Positions 1-7,840 of a stretch of 64,000 nucleotides of DNA are shown here, piece by piece. Position numbers and translations under genes: made by a program. The stretch lies in contig NZ_RSEB01000001.1 in the NCBI RefSeq assembly GCF_003933745.1, positions 744,001 through 808,000 of the forward strand, read 5' to 3'. Numbering within the stretch: position 1 is the first letter of the stretch; each line of letters starts with the position of its first letter. Below the pieces are notes generated by a model. It worked only from the letters and a program-made list of their open reading frames with translations, did not search any database and was not told the DNA's origin. Source of the stretch: Glycomyces terrestris. Its GTDB lineage: Bacteria; Actinomycetota; Actinomycetes; Mycobacteriales; Micromonosporaceae.

Positions 1-889
1 CCTCGCCGGGCAGGTCGCGCGGCGGGCCCTCCACCCGGAAGTCGACCTGGAGGCCGACCGCGCGCATCCGCTCGGCGAGCTCGGGGATCTGGTCGATCCG
101 GAAGGACGCCAGCTCCTCGCCCTCCTCCCCCGTGCGGAGGATGCCGATGATGCGGCGCAGCTCGGCGAGGCCGTCGACGCTCGAGGCGCGGATCGCGGCG
201 ATCGAGGTGCGCACCGCGTCGGAGTCGAGGTCCTTGCGGGACTGGAGGGCCGTCGACTGGAGCGCGATCGCGGAGAGGTAGTTCGCGACCGTGTCGTGCA
301 GTTCGCGGGCCATGAGGGTGCGCTCGCGCAGGACCGCCTCGCGGCGGCGCACGTCGGCCAGGCGCGCGGTCTGCTCGGCGCGCTCGCGTTCGAGCTCGGC
401 CCGGTCGTGGGCCTGGCGCACGATGACGCCGGTGGCGATCGGGGAGAGCAGCACGACGGCGCCGACCGCGATCGTGGTGAGCACCCCGACCGCCTCGGCC
501 CCTTCGAGGTACGTCAGGCCGCCGAGGAGGAGCACGGCGGTCGTGACCGCCGGCACGAGGACGCGCACGCTGCGGCGCGGCCCGTAGCGCGCGAACGAGT
601 AGAGGTTGTCGGTGAAGACGCACACCGTCGCGAAGGTGAGCCCGATGCCGATCTCGATGCCGATCGCGACCGTGCCGAGCCCCAGGCACCACGAGGGCGA
701 GGCGCGGCGGACCGCCACGCCGAGGCAGGTCAGCGCCAGCGGCACCAGGCGCACCGCGAGCGGCAGGCCCTCCACGTACCGCTCGTAGCTGCCGAGTCCG
801 ATGAGGACCGCGCCGATCGCGAACAGGAGGACGGCGGCGACGAGGTCGCCTCTGCGGACGCGGCCGAGGAGGCCCGGCGGACTGGTCAT
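1..889 (-). CDS. Sensor histidine kinase (NarL/DesK type), 3' end outside window
   Basis: The visible 296 residues begin at ATG 889 and run off the left edge. The N-terminal part is a string of hydrophobic segments (about residues 15-140) that should form a membrane sensor. A coiled linker rich in Glu and Arg follows, then the HisKA_3 dimerisation motif MARELHDTVANYL with the phospho-acceptor His at about residue 198. The start of the ATPase domain is reached before the edge, but its G boxes lie outside. The family autophosphorylates and passes phosphate to a LuxR-type response regulator, presumably encoded beyond the left edge. The signal cannot be told from the sequence. Start choice is by the open frame only; no strong ribosome site precedes it. 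Confidence 0.85.
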   Translation of the reverse strand, partial: MTSPPGLLGRVRRGDLVAAVLLFAIGAVLIGLGSYERYVEGLPLAVRLVPLALTCLGVAVRRASPSWCLGLGTVAIGIEIGIGLTFATVCVFTDNLYSFARYGPRRSVRVLVPAVTTAVLLLGGLTYLEGAEAVGVLTTIAVGAVVLLSPIATGVIVRQAHDRAELERERAEQTARLADVRRREAVLRERTLMARELHDTVANYLSAIALQSTALQSRKDLDSDAVRTSIAAIRASSVDGLAELRRIIGILRTGEEGEELASFRIDQIPELAERMRAVGLQVDFRVEGPPRDLPGE

Positions 890-992
890 GCCCCCATCCC
901 ATCACGCCCGCGCGCCCGCGGCCTCACTCTCGGAGGGGAGCCGGGCTCCGACTTTGGTCGCACCCAACGCACCCCACGCGACCCGGAAGGTC

Positions 993-998
993 CATCAT
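993..998 (+). promoter_or_regulatory. -10 element placed for a leaderless mRNA of the YrdB-like gene
   Basis: CATCAT ends 6 nt before GTG 1005, the spacing expected if transcription begins at the start codon. No Shine-Dalgarno sequence is visible and the -35 region is not recognisable. Confidence 0.35.
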
Positions 999-1004
999 GT
1001 TCGG

Positions 1005-1415
1005 GTGACCGAACCGAATCCTCCTCAGGCGCCGCGTCCCGAATGGGACCGGTACAGCGGGGTGCTGCGCACCGCCGTGATGGGCAACGCGTTCCTCGCG
1101 TTCGTGCTCGAACTGGCCATGCTCGTGTTCGTCGCCTGGTGGGCGCTCGCGCTCGACCACGCGCTGTGGACGCGGCTGCTCATCGCCGCCGCGTCCGTGG
1201 GCGCGCTGGTGGTCCTGTGGGGCGCGTTCGCCGCGCCCAAGGCCCGGGTGCCGCTGCCGGCCGCCGGGACGGTGGCCGTGAAGGCGCTCGCGTTCGCGGC
1301 GGGCGCGGCCGCGCTGTGGGGCCTGGGCCTGCCGGCCGCGGCGATCGCGTTCGCGGTGCTCGCTGCGGCGAACACCGCGGCCACGACGTACGTCAGGCGA
1401 GACCGAGCAGCGTGA
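1005..1415 (+). CDS. YrdB/DUF2568-like small membrane protein
   Basis: A 136-residue protein with four hydrophobic segments (about residues 20-42, 48-66, 80-100 and 105-125), matching the size and layout of the YrdB family of unknown function. I chose GTG 1005 because the sequence becomes protein-like from MTEPNPPQ onward and a -10-like hexamer sits 6 nt before it, which suggests a leaderless message. The upstream part of the same frame is Arg-rich and looks non-coding. It is transcribed divergently from the sensor kinase and converges on the DUF4190 gene, with a 23-bp overlap of the two 3' ends. Family assignment is from hydrophobicity and general resemblance; the function is unknown. Confidence 0.7.
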   Translation: MTEPNPPQAPRPEWDRYSGVLRTAVMGNAFLAFVLELAMLVFVAWWALALDHALWTRLLIAAASVGALVVLWGAFAAPKARVPLPAAGTVAVKALAFAAGAAALWGLGLPAAAIAFAVLAAANTAATTYVRRDRAA

Positions 1416-1833
1416 GGACCACGCTGTAGTCCCAGGTCGAGTCGTCGGTGGGCCAGTCGTCGGTCGGGATGTTGCTGAAGATCGTGCCCATCATGCCGAT
1501 CCAGAAGATGAAGTACAGGACCCAGAACACGATCGAGGCGACGCCGATCCAGCCGAGGACGATGCCGGCGGTGGCGAAGCCCTCGCCGGCCTCGCCGGTC
1601 TCGCGGATCTGGCGCTTCGCGATCGTGCCGAAGATGAGGCCGAGGATGCCGAGGGGGCTGCACGCCCCGACGATGCCGCACACGAGCGCGGCGATCGACA
1701 TGCCGTTCGTCGGCCGCGGCGGCGGGTAGTAGCCGTAGGGCGGCGGGTAGGCCCCGTACGGCGGCGGCGCGGGCTGGCCGTACGGCGGGGGCGGCGGCGG
1801 GGCCTGCGGGTCGGGGGCGTCGGGCGTGGACAT
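1393..1833 (-). CDS. DUF4190 domain membrane protein with Pro/Tyr-rich N terminus
   Basis: 146 residues. The first about 45 residues are a low-complexity cytoplasmic tail of PPPPPYGQ- and PPPYG-like repeats. Two hydrophobic segments follow (about 48-75 and 90-115), separated by GTIAKRQIRETGEAG, which is the usual DUF4190 core. The function of this actinobacterial family is unknown; Pro/Tyr tails often mediate protein contacts at the membrane. ATG 1833 is preferred to GTG 1842 because GAGAGG lies 8 nt upstream of the ATG but touches the GTG. The 3' end overlaps the YrdB-like gene. Confidence 0.8.
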   Translation of the reverse strand: MSTPDAPDPQAPPPPPPYGQPAPPPYGAYPPPYGYYPPPRPTNGMSIAALVCGIVGACSPLGILGLIFGTIAKRQIRETGEAGEGFATAGIVLGWIGVASIVFWVLYFIFWIGMMGTIFSNIPTDDWPTDDSTWDYSVVLTLLGLA

Positions 1834-1866
1834 CAAGGGCACCTCTCGGTCGTTCCTGGCACGCCC

Positions 1867-2577
1867 TCAGCTTAAGCGCTCCTCGCTCGCGGCGGGTTCC
1901 ACGATCGCGGGGGCGTCCAGCGCCTCCCGCAGGGCCCGTTCGCGGTCGAGCAGCGGCGTGCAGGCCCGCCACACGAGCGCGGCCACGGCCCAGCCGACCG
2001 CGGCGCCGCCGATCGTGTCGGTGAGCCAGTGCGCGTGCTGCCAGGTGCGCGCCCCCATCATCAGGACCGTCAGGAACACCCCCACGGGCCACCAGGCCCG
2101 CAGGTGCCGGGCCGGGATCCACACCGCCGCGACGATCACGACGAACGCGGCCATCCGCGCGGCGTGCCCGGACGGGAACGCCCAGGAACCGGTGTCCACC
2201 ATGACGTCCAGCGGGCGCGGCCGCTCCCCCACGCGCTTGATGAGGTCCACCGTCAGCGCCGTGGCGGCGATCGCGGCGCACGCGAACACCGCCGAGCGCC
2301 AGCGCCGGGCGATGAGCAGCGCGACCACGGCGATCGCGAGGAGCGCCAGGCCCGGCTCGCCGCCGAGGCGGTTGAGGAGCTGCGCGAGCTGCCAGCGGAC
2401 GCCGTCGGCGGGGCCGCCGACGAGGCCGTTCCAGCGGTCGTCGAGGGCCTGCCAGGGCGCGCCGCCGGGGGCGAGGCGGATCCACAGCGCGTCGCCGAGG
2501 ACTCCGAGCGGGACCAGGACCGCCAGGACGAGCGCCGTCCGGGACTTCGGGAAGCCGTTGGGAGTCATGGGCGGCAT
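1867..2577 (-). CDS. PAP2-family membrane phosphatase
   Basis: 236 residues with about six hydrophobic segments. All three signature motifs of the type 2 phosphatidic acid phosphatase family are visible: KRVGERPRP (KX6RP), PSGH, and RTWQHAHWLTD (RX5HX3D), whose two His residues and Arg form the active site. Such enzymes dephosphorylate membrane lipid phosphates, for example phosphatidate, phosphatidylglycerol phosphate or undecaprenyl pyrophosphate, on the outer face of the membrane. The substrate here is not determined. The gene starts 10 nt after the PBP-like gene on the same strand, so the two may be cotranscribed. ATG 2577 is used; ATG 2568 is possible, and neither has a clear ribosome site. 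Confidence 0.87.
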   Translation of the reverse strand: MPPMTPNGFPKSRTALVLAVLVPLGVLGDALWIRLAPGGAPWQALDDRWNGLVGGPADGVRWQLAQLLNRLGGEPGLALLAIAVVALLIARRWRSAVFACAAIAATALTVDLIKRVGERPRPLDVMVDTGSWAFPSGHAARMAAFVVIVAAVWIPARHLRAWWPVGVFLTVLMMGARTWQHAHWLTDTIGGAAVGWAVAALVWRACTPLLDRERALREALDAPAIVEPAASEERLS

Positions 2578-2587
2578 GGTATCCGGG

Positions 2588-4138
2588 TCAGCAGAACGGC
2601 CAGGAGTTGCACTCGCTGGTGGTCTCCTCGGGCTCGGAGGTCGTCGGGTCGGGCTCCTCGGGCTCCGAGGTGGTCGGATCGGGCTCGGGCTCGGCGGTGG
2701 TCTCCTCCGGCTCCTCGCTGGGGGACTCGGAGGCCGACTCGCTGGGCGAGTCGGAGGCGGCGCACGCGGGCTCGTCGGGGTTGGCCCGGCAGTACTCGCT
2801 GTCGGGGTCGATCGAGCCGTCGTCGCCGAGGCCCTCGGTGAGGTCCTCGCCGGCCCCGGACGCGCCGGGGAGCTCCTCGGCCTCGTAGCCGTTGACCTCG
2901 ATCGCGGTGCCGATGACGTTGCGCCACAACGCGACACCGCCGTCCTCAGCCGCGGCGCCGTTGGCCCAGGCGGCGACGCTCAGCTGCGGGATCGCGCCGA
3001 CGAACCAGGACTCGGTGGTCTGGCCGTGGTAGTCGGCGGCGACCCCGAAGAAGTCGCGGTCCTCGATGGCCTCGCTCTCGCCGAGGCCGATGTACTGGAG
3101 GTCCTGGGCCGTGGTCTCGGCGAGGGCCTGCGCGGTGCGCACGGCCCGCTCGGGCTCGACCTCGCGGTCGGCCGCGTCGAGGACGGCGCCGACGAAGTGG
3201 GTCTCGGCGTACGTGCCGCCGGAGGCGATGGTGGCGTAGACGCTCGCCATGTCGACCACGGGCACGGGGTAGGTGCCGAGGTCGGCGGCGGTGAGCCCGG
3301 CGAAGTCGCCGGAGGCGAGGTCGCGGACGTTCCCGTCGGCGTCGGCGATCGCGGTGAGGCCCATGCCGTTCGCGGTCTGGAGGACGGTCTCGACGCCGTA
3401 CTCGCCGGCGACGGTGTCCATGGCGCCGGCGCGGCCCTCGCTGACGGCCTGGGCGAGCGTGACGTCGAGTTCGTCGTCGCTCCACCAGGACTCGATGGAG
3501 GCCCCGGCTTCGAGCGCGGTCGCGGCGGTGATCATGTCGAACACGGACGAGGGCGGGTGCGGGGAGGCGGGGCCGACGAGGTCGGCGCCGGTGTCGGGGT
3601 CGGTCCCGGCGTAGCACAGGACCGCGCCGGTGCCCGGTTCGATCGCCACGACCCCGGCCCGGCCGGCGGCGGTCTCGTCGGCGGCGTCCTGGAGGGCCTT
3701 GTCGAGGGTGAGGACGACGCGGTAGCCGTCCGGGCGGGCGTCCTCGTCGTAGAGCTGGTCGGCCGTGATGCCGTAGCGGGTCTCGAGTTCGGCGTGGATC
3801 CGCTCGGCGAGCGCGGCGTGCGTCTCGGGGAAGTCGGCGGGGAGGGCGCGGCCGTCGTGGTACAGGAGCGCGGCGTCCTCGGCGTCCGCGCCGGCGCCGC
3901 CGTCGGGCAGGTTGCCGAGGACGATGGACACGCCGATGGCGACGACGAGGGCGGCCGCGCCGCCGACGACGAGGTGCATCTTCGTGAATCGCATGCCGCG
4001 CAGCCGGTCGGGCAGGGACCAGGCCGCCCGGCGCGCGCCGCTGTACGCGAGCCCGGCCCGGTGACTCCCCGGCGGTCCGCCCTCCGAGCCGGTCCGCCTC
4101 CGCCGCCTGCCAACGCGAGAGGGGTTCCCGTTATTCAC
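2588..4138 (-). CDS. Degenerate penicillin-binding-protein transpeptidase, probably inactive
   Basis: 516 residues from GTG 4138, chosen because AAGG lies 8 nt upstream; ATG 3994 is the alternative. A basic cytoplasmic tail (RRRRR at about 11-15) precedes one membrane helix (about 56-75). The extracellular part carries the skeleton of a class A PBP transpeptidase: VVAIEPGTGAVLCYAG, then PPSSVFDMITAATALE where active enzymes have PGSTFK, and YHGQTTESWFVGAIPQ where they have KTGTT before WFVG. The nucleophile Ser (about 198) remains, but the SxxK Lys is Asp201, the KTG Lys is gone and no SxN motif is recognisable. No glycosyltransferase domain is present. The C-terminal 85 residues are acidic Pro/Thr/Ser repeats with paired Cys at the end. 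A non-catalytic cell-wall scaffold is the best inference. Confidence 0.78.
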   Translation of the reverse strand: MNNGNPSRVGRRRRRTGSEGGPPGSHRAGLAYSGARRAAWSLPDRLRGMRFTKMHLVVGGAAALVVAIGVSIVLGNLPDGGAGADAEDAALLYHDGRALPADFPETHAALAERIHAELETRYGITADQLYDEDARPDGYRVVLTLDKALQDAADETAAGRAGVVAIEPGTGAVLCYAGTDPDTGADLVGPASPHPPSSVFDMITAATALEAGASIESWWSDDELDVTLAQAVSEGRAGAMDTVAGEYGVETVLQTANGMGLTAIADADGNVRDLASGDFAGLTAADLGTYPVPVVDMASVYATIASGGTYAETHFVGAVLDAADREVEPERAVRTAQALAETTAQDLQYIGLGESEAIEDRDFFGVAADYHGQTTESWFVGAIPQLSVAAWANGAAAEDGGVALWRNVIGTAIEVNGYEAEELPGASGAGEDLTEGLGDDGSIDPDSEYCRANPDEPACAASDSPSESASESPSEEPEETTAEPEPDPTTSEPEEPDPTTSEPEETTSECNSWPFC

Positions 4139-4225
4139 ACCACGTACCTTAAAAGGCGCGGACCATGCGACAAGCCGCGGCTCCTGCTTTATGCCGAAAA
4201 CGCCGACGGTGCGGACACGCAGTAA

Positions 4226-4257
4226 GGGCGCGGTGCCACCGTGGTGGCACCGCGCCC
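4226..4257 (-). terminator. Hairpin downstream of pheT
   Basis: A 15-bp perfect inverted repeat (GGGCGCGGTGCCACC and its complement with only GT between) lies 22 nt past the pheT stop. It is followed on the minus strand by TTA rather than a long U run. It separates the translation operon from the PBP-like gene. Confidence 0.65.
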
Positions 4258-4278
4258 TGTTCGCATTGATCGAATGCG

Positions 4279-6744
4279 CTATTCGCGCAGTCCGGCCCCG
4301 AACCGCTCGGCCGCGACGGCGACCGCGGCGTCGCGCACGGCGACGCCCTCCTCGTTCGTGAGGGTCCGGTCGGCCGCGCGCAGCTCCAGCTTGAACGCCA
4401 GGGACTTGCGGCCCTCGCCGAGCTTCGCGTCGCGGTAGACGTCGAACAGGCGCAGCGACTCGAGCAGCTCCCCGGCGCCCTCGCGGAGGGCGGCCTCGAC
4501 CTGCCCGGCCGGGACGGACTCGGCCACGACGACGGCGACGTCGATGAGCGTGGCCGGGAAGTGCGAGACGACCGGCGCGGGCGCCAGGTCCGGCAGCGGG
4601 AGCGCGGTCAGGTCGAGCTCCATCGCGGCGGTGCGGCGCGGCAGTCCGAGGCGCTCGCACACCTCCGGGTGCAGCTCGCCGGCGTGCCCGACGACGGCGC
4701 CGTCCACGCGCAGCTCCGCGCAGCGGCCGGGGTGCCACGGCGCGGCCTCCCCTTGGGCCGCTTCGAGCCGCACGCCCGCGGCCGCGGCCGCGATCTCGGC
4801 GGCCTCGACGGCGTCGGCCCAGTCCACGGCGCGCCCGGGCGCGTCGACCCCGGCGGGGACGGCCTGGCCGCACAGGACCGCGGCGACGTGGCGCGGCTGC
4901 ACCGGCAGGCGCCGGATCGCGGCCGCGATCGCCTCGTCCGCGGGCCGCTTCGACACCGGCAGCGCCACCGTCTCCAGCTCGGTCCACCCCTCGGCGGGCT
5001 GGAAGACCAGGCCCTCCTCGAACACGGCGAGGTCCTTCGCGCCGCGCGCCAGGTTGAGGCGCACGGCGTTCACCAGGCTCGCGAGCACGGTGGTGCGCAG
5101 CAGCGGCGCGGCGTCGTCGAGCGGGTTGAGCACGGCGACGGCCTCGCGCTGCGGGTCCTTCGCGTCCAGCCCCAGCTCGTCGGCGCGCTCGCGCGAGACG
5201 AACGGGAACGTGTACGTCTCGGTGAACCCGTTGTCCGCCAAGGCGCGCGCCACGCGGCGGCGGCGCCGCTGCGCGGGGGTCAGGCCGGTCCCGGCGATCG
5301 CGCGGGGCGTGGCCGACGGGACGTGCGCGTAGCCGTGCAGGCGCACGACCTCCTCGACCAGGTCGGCCGGGTCGGTGAGGTCGGGGCGCCACGACGCGGG
5401 CGTCACCGACAGGACGTCGCCGCCCTCCACAGTGCACCCGGCGGCTTCGAGCATGGCGACGACCGTGGCGCGGTCGTAGTCGACGCCGACGGTGCGCGAG
5501 GGCAGGTCGACCGGGAGCGCGACGGGCGCGGCCGGTTCGCGGCGGTCGACGTCGGCGACCTCGTCGACGAGCGTGCCGCCGCCGTACTCGACCAGGAGGT
5601 CGGCGGCGCGCTGGGCCGCGAGGAGCGTGATGCCGGCGTCGGCGCCGCGCTCGTAGCGCTTGGAGGCCTCGGAGGTGAGCTTGTGGCGGCGGGAGGTGCG
5701 GGCGATCGAGGTCGGGTCCCAGTGGGCCGCTTCGATGAGCACGTTCCGGGTGCCGGGCACGACCTCGGAGGTGAGGCCGCCCATGACGCCGGCCAGCGAG
5801 AGCGGGCCGGTCGCGTCGCAGATGACCATGTCCTCGGGGTCGAGCCTGCGCTCGACGTCGTCGAGGGTCTTCAGCGTCTCGCCGGGCCGCGCGCGGCGCA
5901 CCACCAGGACGTCCTGGAGCGCGTCGCGGTCGAAGGCGTGCAGCGGGTGGCCCAGTTCGAGCATGAGGTAGTTCGTGACGTCGACGGCCAGGCCCAGGGG
6001 CCGCATCCCGGCCTGCACCAGGCGCTTCGCCATCCATTCGGGCGACTCGGCGTTCGCGTCCACGTCGCGCACCTCGCGCAGCGTGAACCGCGTGCAGCCG
6101 TCGGTCTCGACCCGGACGGGGTAGGGCGGGTGCTCGGTGGCCTTCGGCTCGGCGGCCTTCGCGGCCGGGTCGGTGAAGGCGACGCCGAGGCGGTGCGCGA
6201 CCTCGCGGGCGATGCCGCGCACGGAGAAGCAGTAGCCCATGTCCGGGGTGATCGCGAGCTCGAAGACGACGTCGTCGAGGCCCACGAGCGGCCGGGCGTC
6301 CTCGCCCACGGTGCCCGCGGGCAGGACGATGATGCCCTCGTGGTCGTCGGAGACGCCGAGTTCGCGGGCCGAGCAGATCATGCCGTCCGAGAGGCGCCCG
6401 TACGTCTTGCGGGAGCCGATCGTGAAGCCGCCGGGCAGCTCCGCGCCCGGGAGCGCGACGACGACGAGGTCGCCTTCGGCGAAGTTCCGGGCGCCGCAGA
6501 TGATCGAGCGCGGCTCGGCCTCGCCGACCTCCACCTGGCAGTGGCGGATCGGCTTCTTGAACTCGGTGAGCTCCTCGATGGCGGCGACCCGGCCGACGAC
6601 GAGCGGTCCGGTGACGCGGCCGCGGAGGTCGTCGACCTCCTCGACCTCGAGGCCGCACTCGACCAGCGCGGCGTCGAGCGCCTCGGTGGTCAGGTCGGCG
6701 GGCAGGGCGGCGTACTCGGCGAGCCAGGAAACGGGAATCCTCAT
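4279..6744 (-). CDS. pheT: Phenylalanine--tRNA ligase beta subunit
   Basis: 821 residues, the usual length for the bacterial beta subunit. It starts MRIPVSWLAEYAALP and has the tRNA-binding domain near residues 40-150, the B3/B4 editing region in the middle, the B5 domain around 400-475, a catalytic-like core, and the C-terminal ferredoxin-fold anticodon-binding domain (VSHFPATLIDVAVVV to AERFGAGLRE). With PheS it forms the alpha2beta2 enzyme that charges tRNA-Phe and hydrolyses Tyr-tRNA-Phe. It begins 3 nt after the pheS stop, so translation is probably coupled. It is the last gene of the translation operon; a hairpin follows. Confidence 0.97.
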   Translation of the reverse strand: MRIPVSWLAEYAALPADLTTEALDAALVECGLEVEEVDDLRGRVTGPLVVGRVAAIEELTEFKKPIRHCQVEVGEAEPRSIICGARNFAEGDLVVVALPGAELPGGFTIGSRKTYGRLSDGMICSARELGVSDDHEGIIVLPAGTVGEDARPLVGLDDVVFELAITPDMGYCFSVRGIAREVAHRLGVAFTDPAAKAAEPKATEHPPYPVRVETDGCTRFTLREVRDVDANAESPEWMAKRLVQAGMRPLGLAVDVTNYLMLELGHPLHAFDRDALQDVLVVRRARPGETLKTLDDVERRLDPEDMVICDATGPLSLAGVMGGLTSEVVPGTRNVLIEAAHWDPTSIARTSRRHKLTSEASKRYERGADAGITLLAAQRAADLLVEYGGGTLVDEVADVDRREPAAPVALPVDLPSRTVGVDYDRATVVAMLEAAGCTVEGGDVLSVTPASWRPDLTDPADLVEEVVRLHGYAHVPSATPRAIAGTGLTPAQRRRRRVARALADNGFTETYTFPFVSRERADELGLDAKDPQREAVAVLNPLDDAAPLLRTTVLASLVNAVRLNLARGAKDLAVFEEGLVFQPAEGWTELETVALPVSKRPADEAIAAAIRRLPVQPRHVAAVLCGQAVPAGVDAPGRAVDWADAVEAAEIAAAAAGVRLEAAQGEAAPWHPGRCAELRVDGAVVGHAGELHPEVCERLGLPRRTAAMELDLTALPLPDLAPAPVVSHFPATLIDVAVVVAESVPAGQVEAALREGAGELLESLRLFDVYRDAKLGEGRKSLAFKLELRAADRTLTNEEGVAVRDAAVAVAAERFGAGLRE

Positions 6745-6747
6745 CGT

Positions 6748-7809
6748 CTACTCCTCCACTCGCAGGCCGGCCGGGAACCGGACGTCGCCGTCGATGATGT
6801 CGCGCAGGTCGGTGATGCCGTGGCGCAGCATGAGCGCCCGCTCGACGCCCATGCCGAACGCGAAGCCGGAGTACACGTCGGGGTCGATGCCGCAGGCGCG
6901 CAGCACCCGCGGGTTGACCATGCCGCAGCCGCCCCACTCGATCCAGCGGGCGCCGTCCTTGTGCGCGGCGAACCAGACGTCCACCTCGGCGCTCGGCTCG
7001 GTGAACGGGAAGTACGAGGGCCGCAGGCGGGTCTTCGCGTCGGGCCCGAACACGGACTTCGCGAAGTGGTCGAGGGTGCCCTTGAGGTCGGCCATGGTGA
7101 TGCCCTTGTCGACCACGAGGCCCTCGGTCTGGTGGAACACCGGCGAGTGGGTCGCGTCGACCTCGTCGGTGCGGTACACGCGGCCGGGCGCGACGGTGTA
7201 GATCGGCGGCTCCTGCGTGAGCATGGTGTGGATCTGCACGGTCGAGGTGTGGGTGCGCAGCACCATGTTCGACCCGTAGCCGCCCGTGCCGTCGGCGATG
7301 TGGAACGTGTCCATCATGGTCCGGGCCGGGTGGTCGGGGTGGATGTTCAGGGCGTCGAAGTTGAACCACTCGAGCTCGACCTCGGGGCCCTCGCCGATCT
7401 GGTAGCCCATGGCGACGAACAGGTCCGCGATGCGGTCCATCTGCACGTTGATCGGGTGGCGGGCGCCCTGGCGGCGGCGCGGGGTGCGGGCGGTGACGTC
7501 GACGGTCTCCTCGCGGAGGATCCGGGCGGCCTCGGCGGCCTTGAGGATCTCCTCGCGGGCCTCGTACACGGCGGTGATCTCGGCGCGGGCGGCGTTGACG
7601 TTCCGGCCGGCCTCGCCGCGCTCGGGGCCGGGGATCGAACCGATCGCCCTGCGGGCCAGCGACACCGGCGACTTGTCGCCGAGGACGGCGGACTTCGCGG
7701 CGGCGAGTTCGTCGAGGTTCGCGGCCGCCTCGACGGCGGCGGCGGCGTCTTTCACGGCCCTGGCGAGGGCCTCGGGCTGGAGCAGGCCAGCCTCGTTCTC
7801 AGTGCTCAT
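6748..7809 (-). CDS. pheS: Phenylalanine--tRNA ligase alpha subunit
   Basis: 353 residues. The N-terminal coiled-coil arm is followed by the class II aminoacyl-tRNA synthetase core: HPINVQMDRIADLFVAMGY, motif 2 around VYRTDEVDATHSPVFHQTEG and motif 3 GFAFGMGVERALMLRHGI near the end. It catalyses ATP-dependent activation of Phe and transfer to tRNA-Phe as part of the PheST heterotetramer. ATG 7809 is chosen because AGGAGAG stands 6 nt upstream; an earlier in-frame start at 7833 would lack this site. A probable internal promoter, leader peptide and terminator-like structure lie between the methylase gene and this start, suggesting that pheST is controlled separately from infC. Confidence 0.97.
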   Translation of the reverse strand: MSTENEAGLLQPEALARAVKDAAAAVEAAANLDELAAAKSAVLGDKSPVSLARRAIGSIPGPERGEAGRNVNAARAEITAVYEAREEILKAAEAARILREETVDVTARTPRRRQGARHPINVQMDRIADLFVAMGYQIGEGPEVELEWFNFDALNIHPDHPARTMMDTFHIADGTGGYGSNMVLRTHTSTVQIHTMLTQEPPIYTVAPGRVYRTDEVDATHSPVFHQTEGLVVDKGITMADLKGTLDHFAKSVFGPDAKTRLRPSYFPFTEPSAEVDVWFAAHKDGARWIEWGGCGMVNPRVLRACGIDPDVYSGFAFGMGVERALMLRHGITDLRDIIDGDVRFPAGLRVEE

Positions 7810-7840
7810 TCGTCTCTCTCCTGGCGGGACCACAAGAAGT

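Noticed and set aside
2588-7369. Very long open frame running antisense or out of frame through pheT and pheS
   Set aside because: It is an Arg/Pro/Gly-rich shadow produced by high G+C codon bias; only its end, from 4138 down, is a gene.
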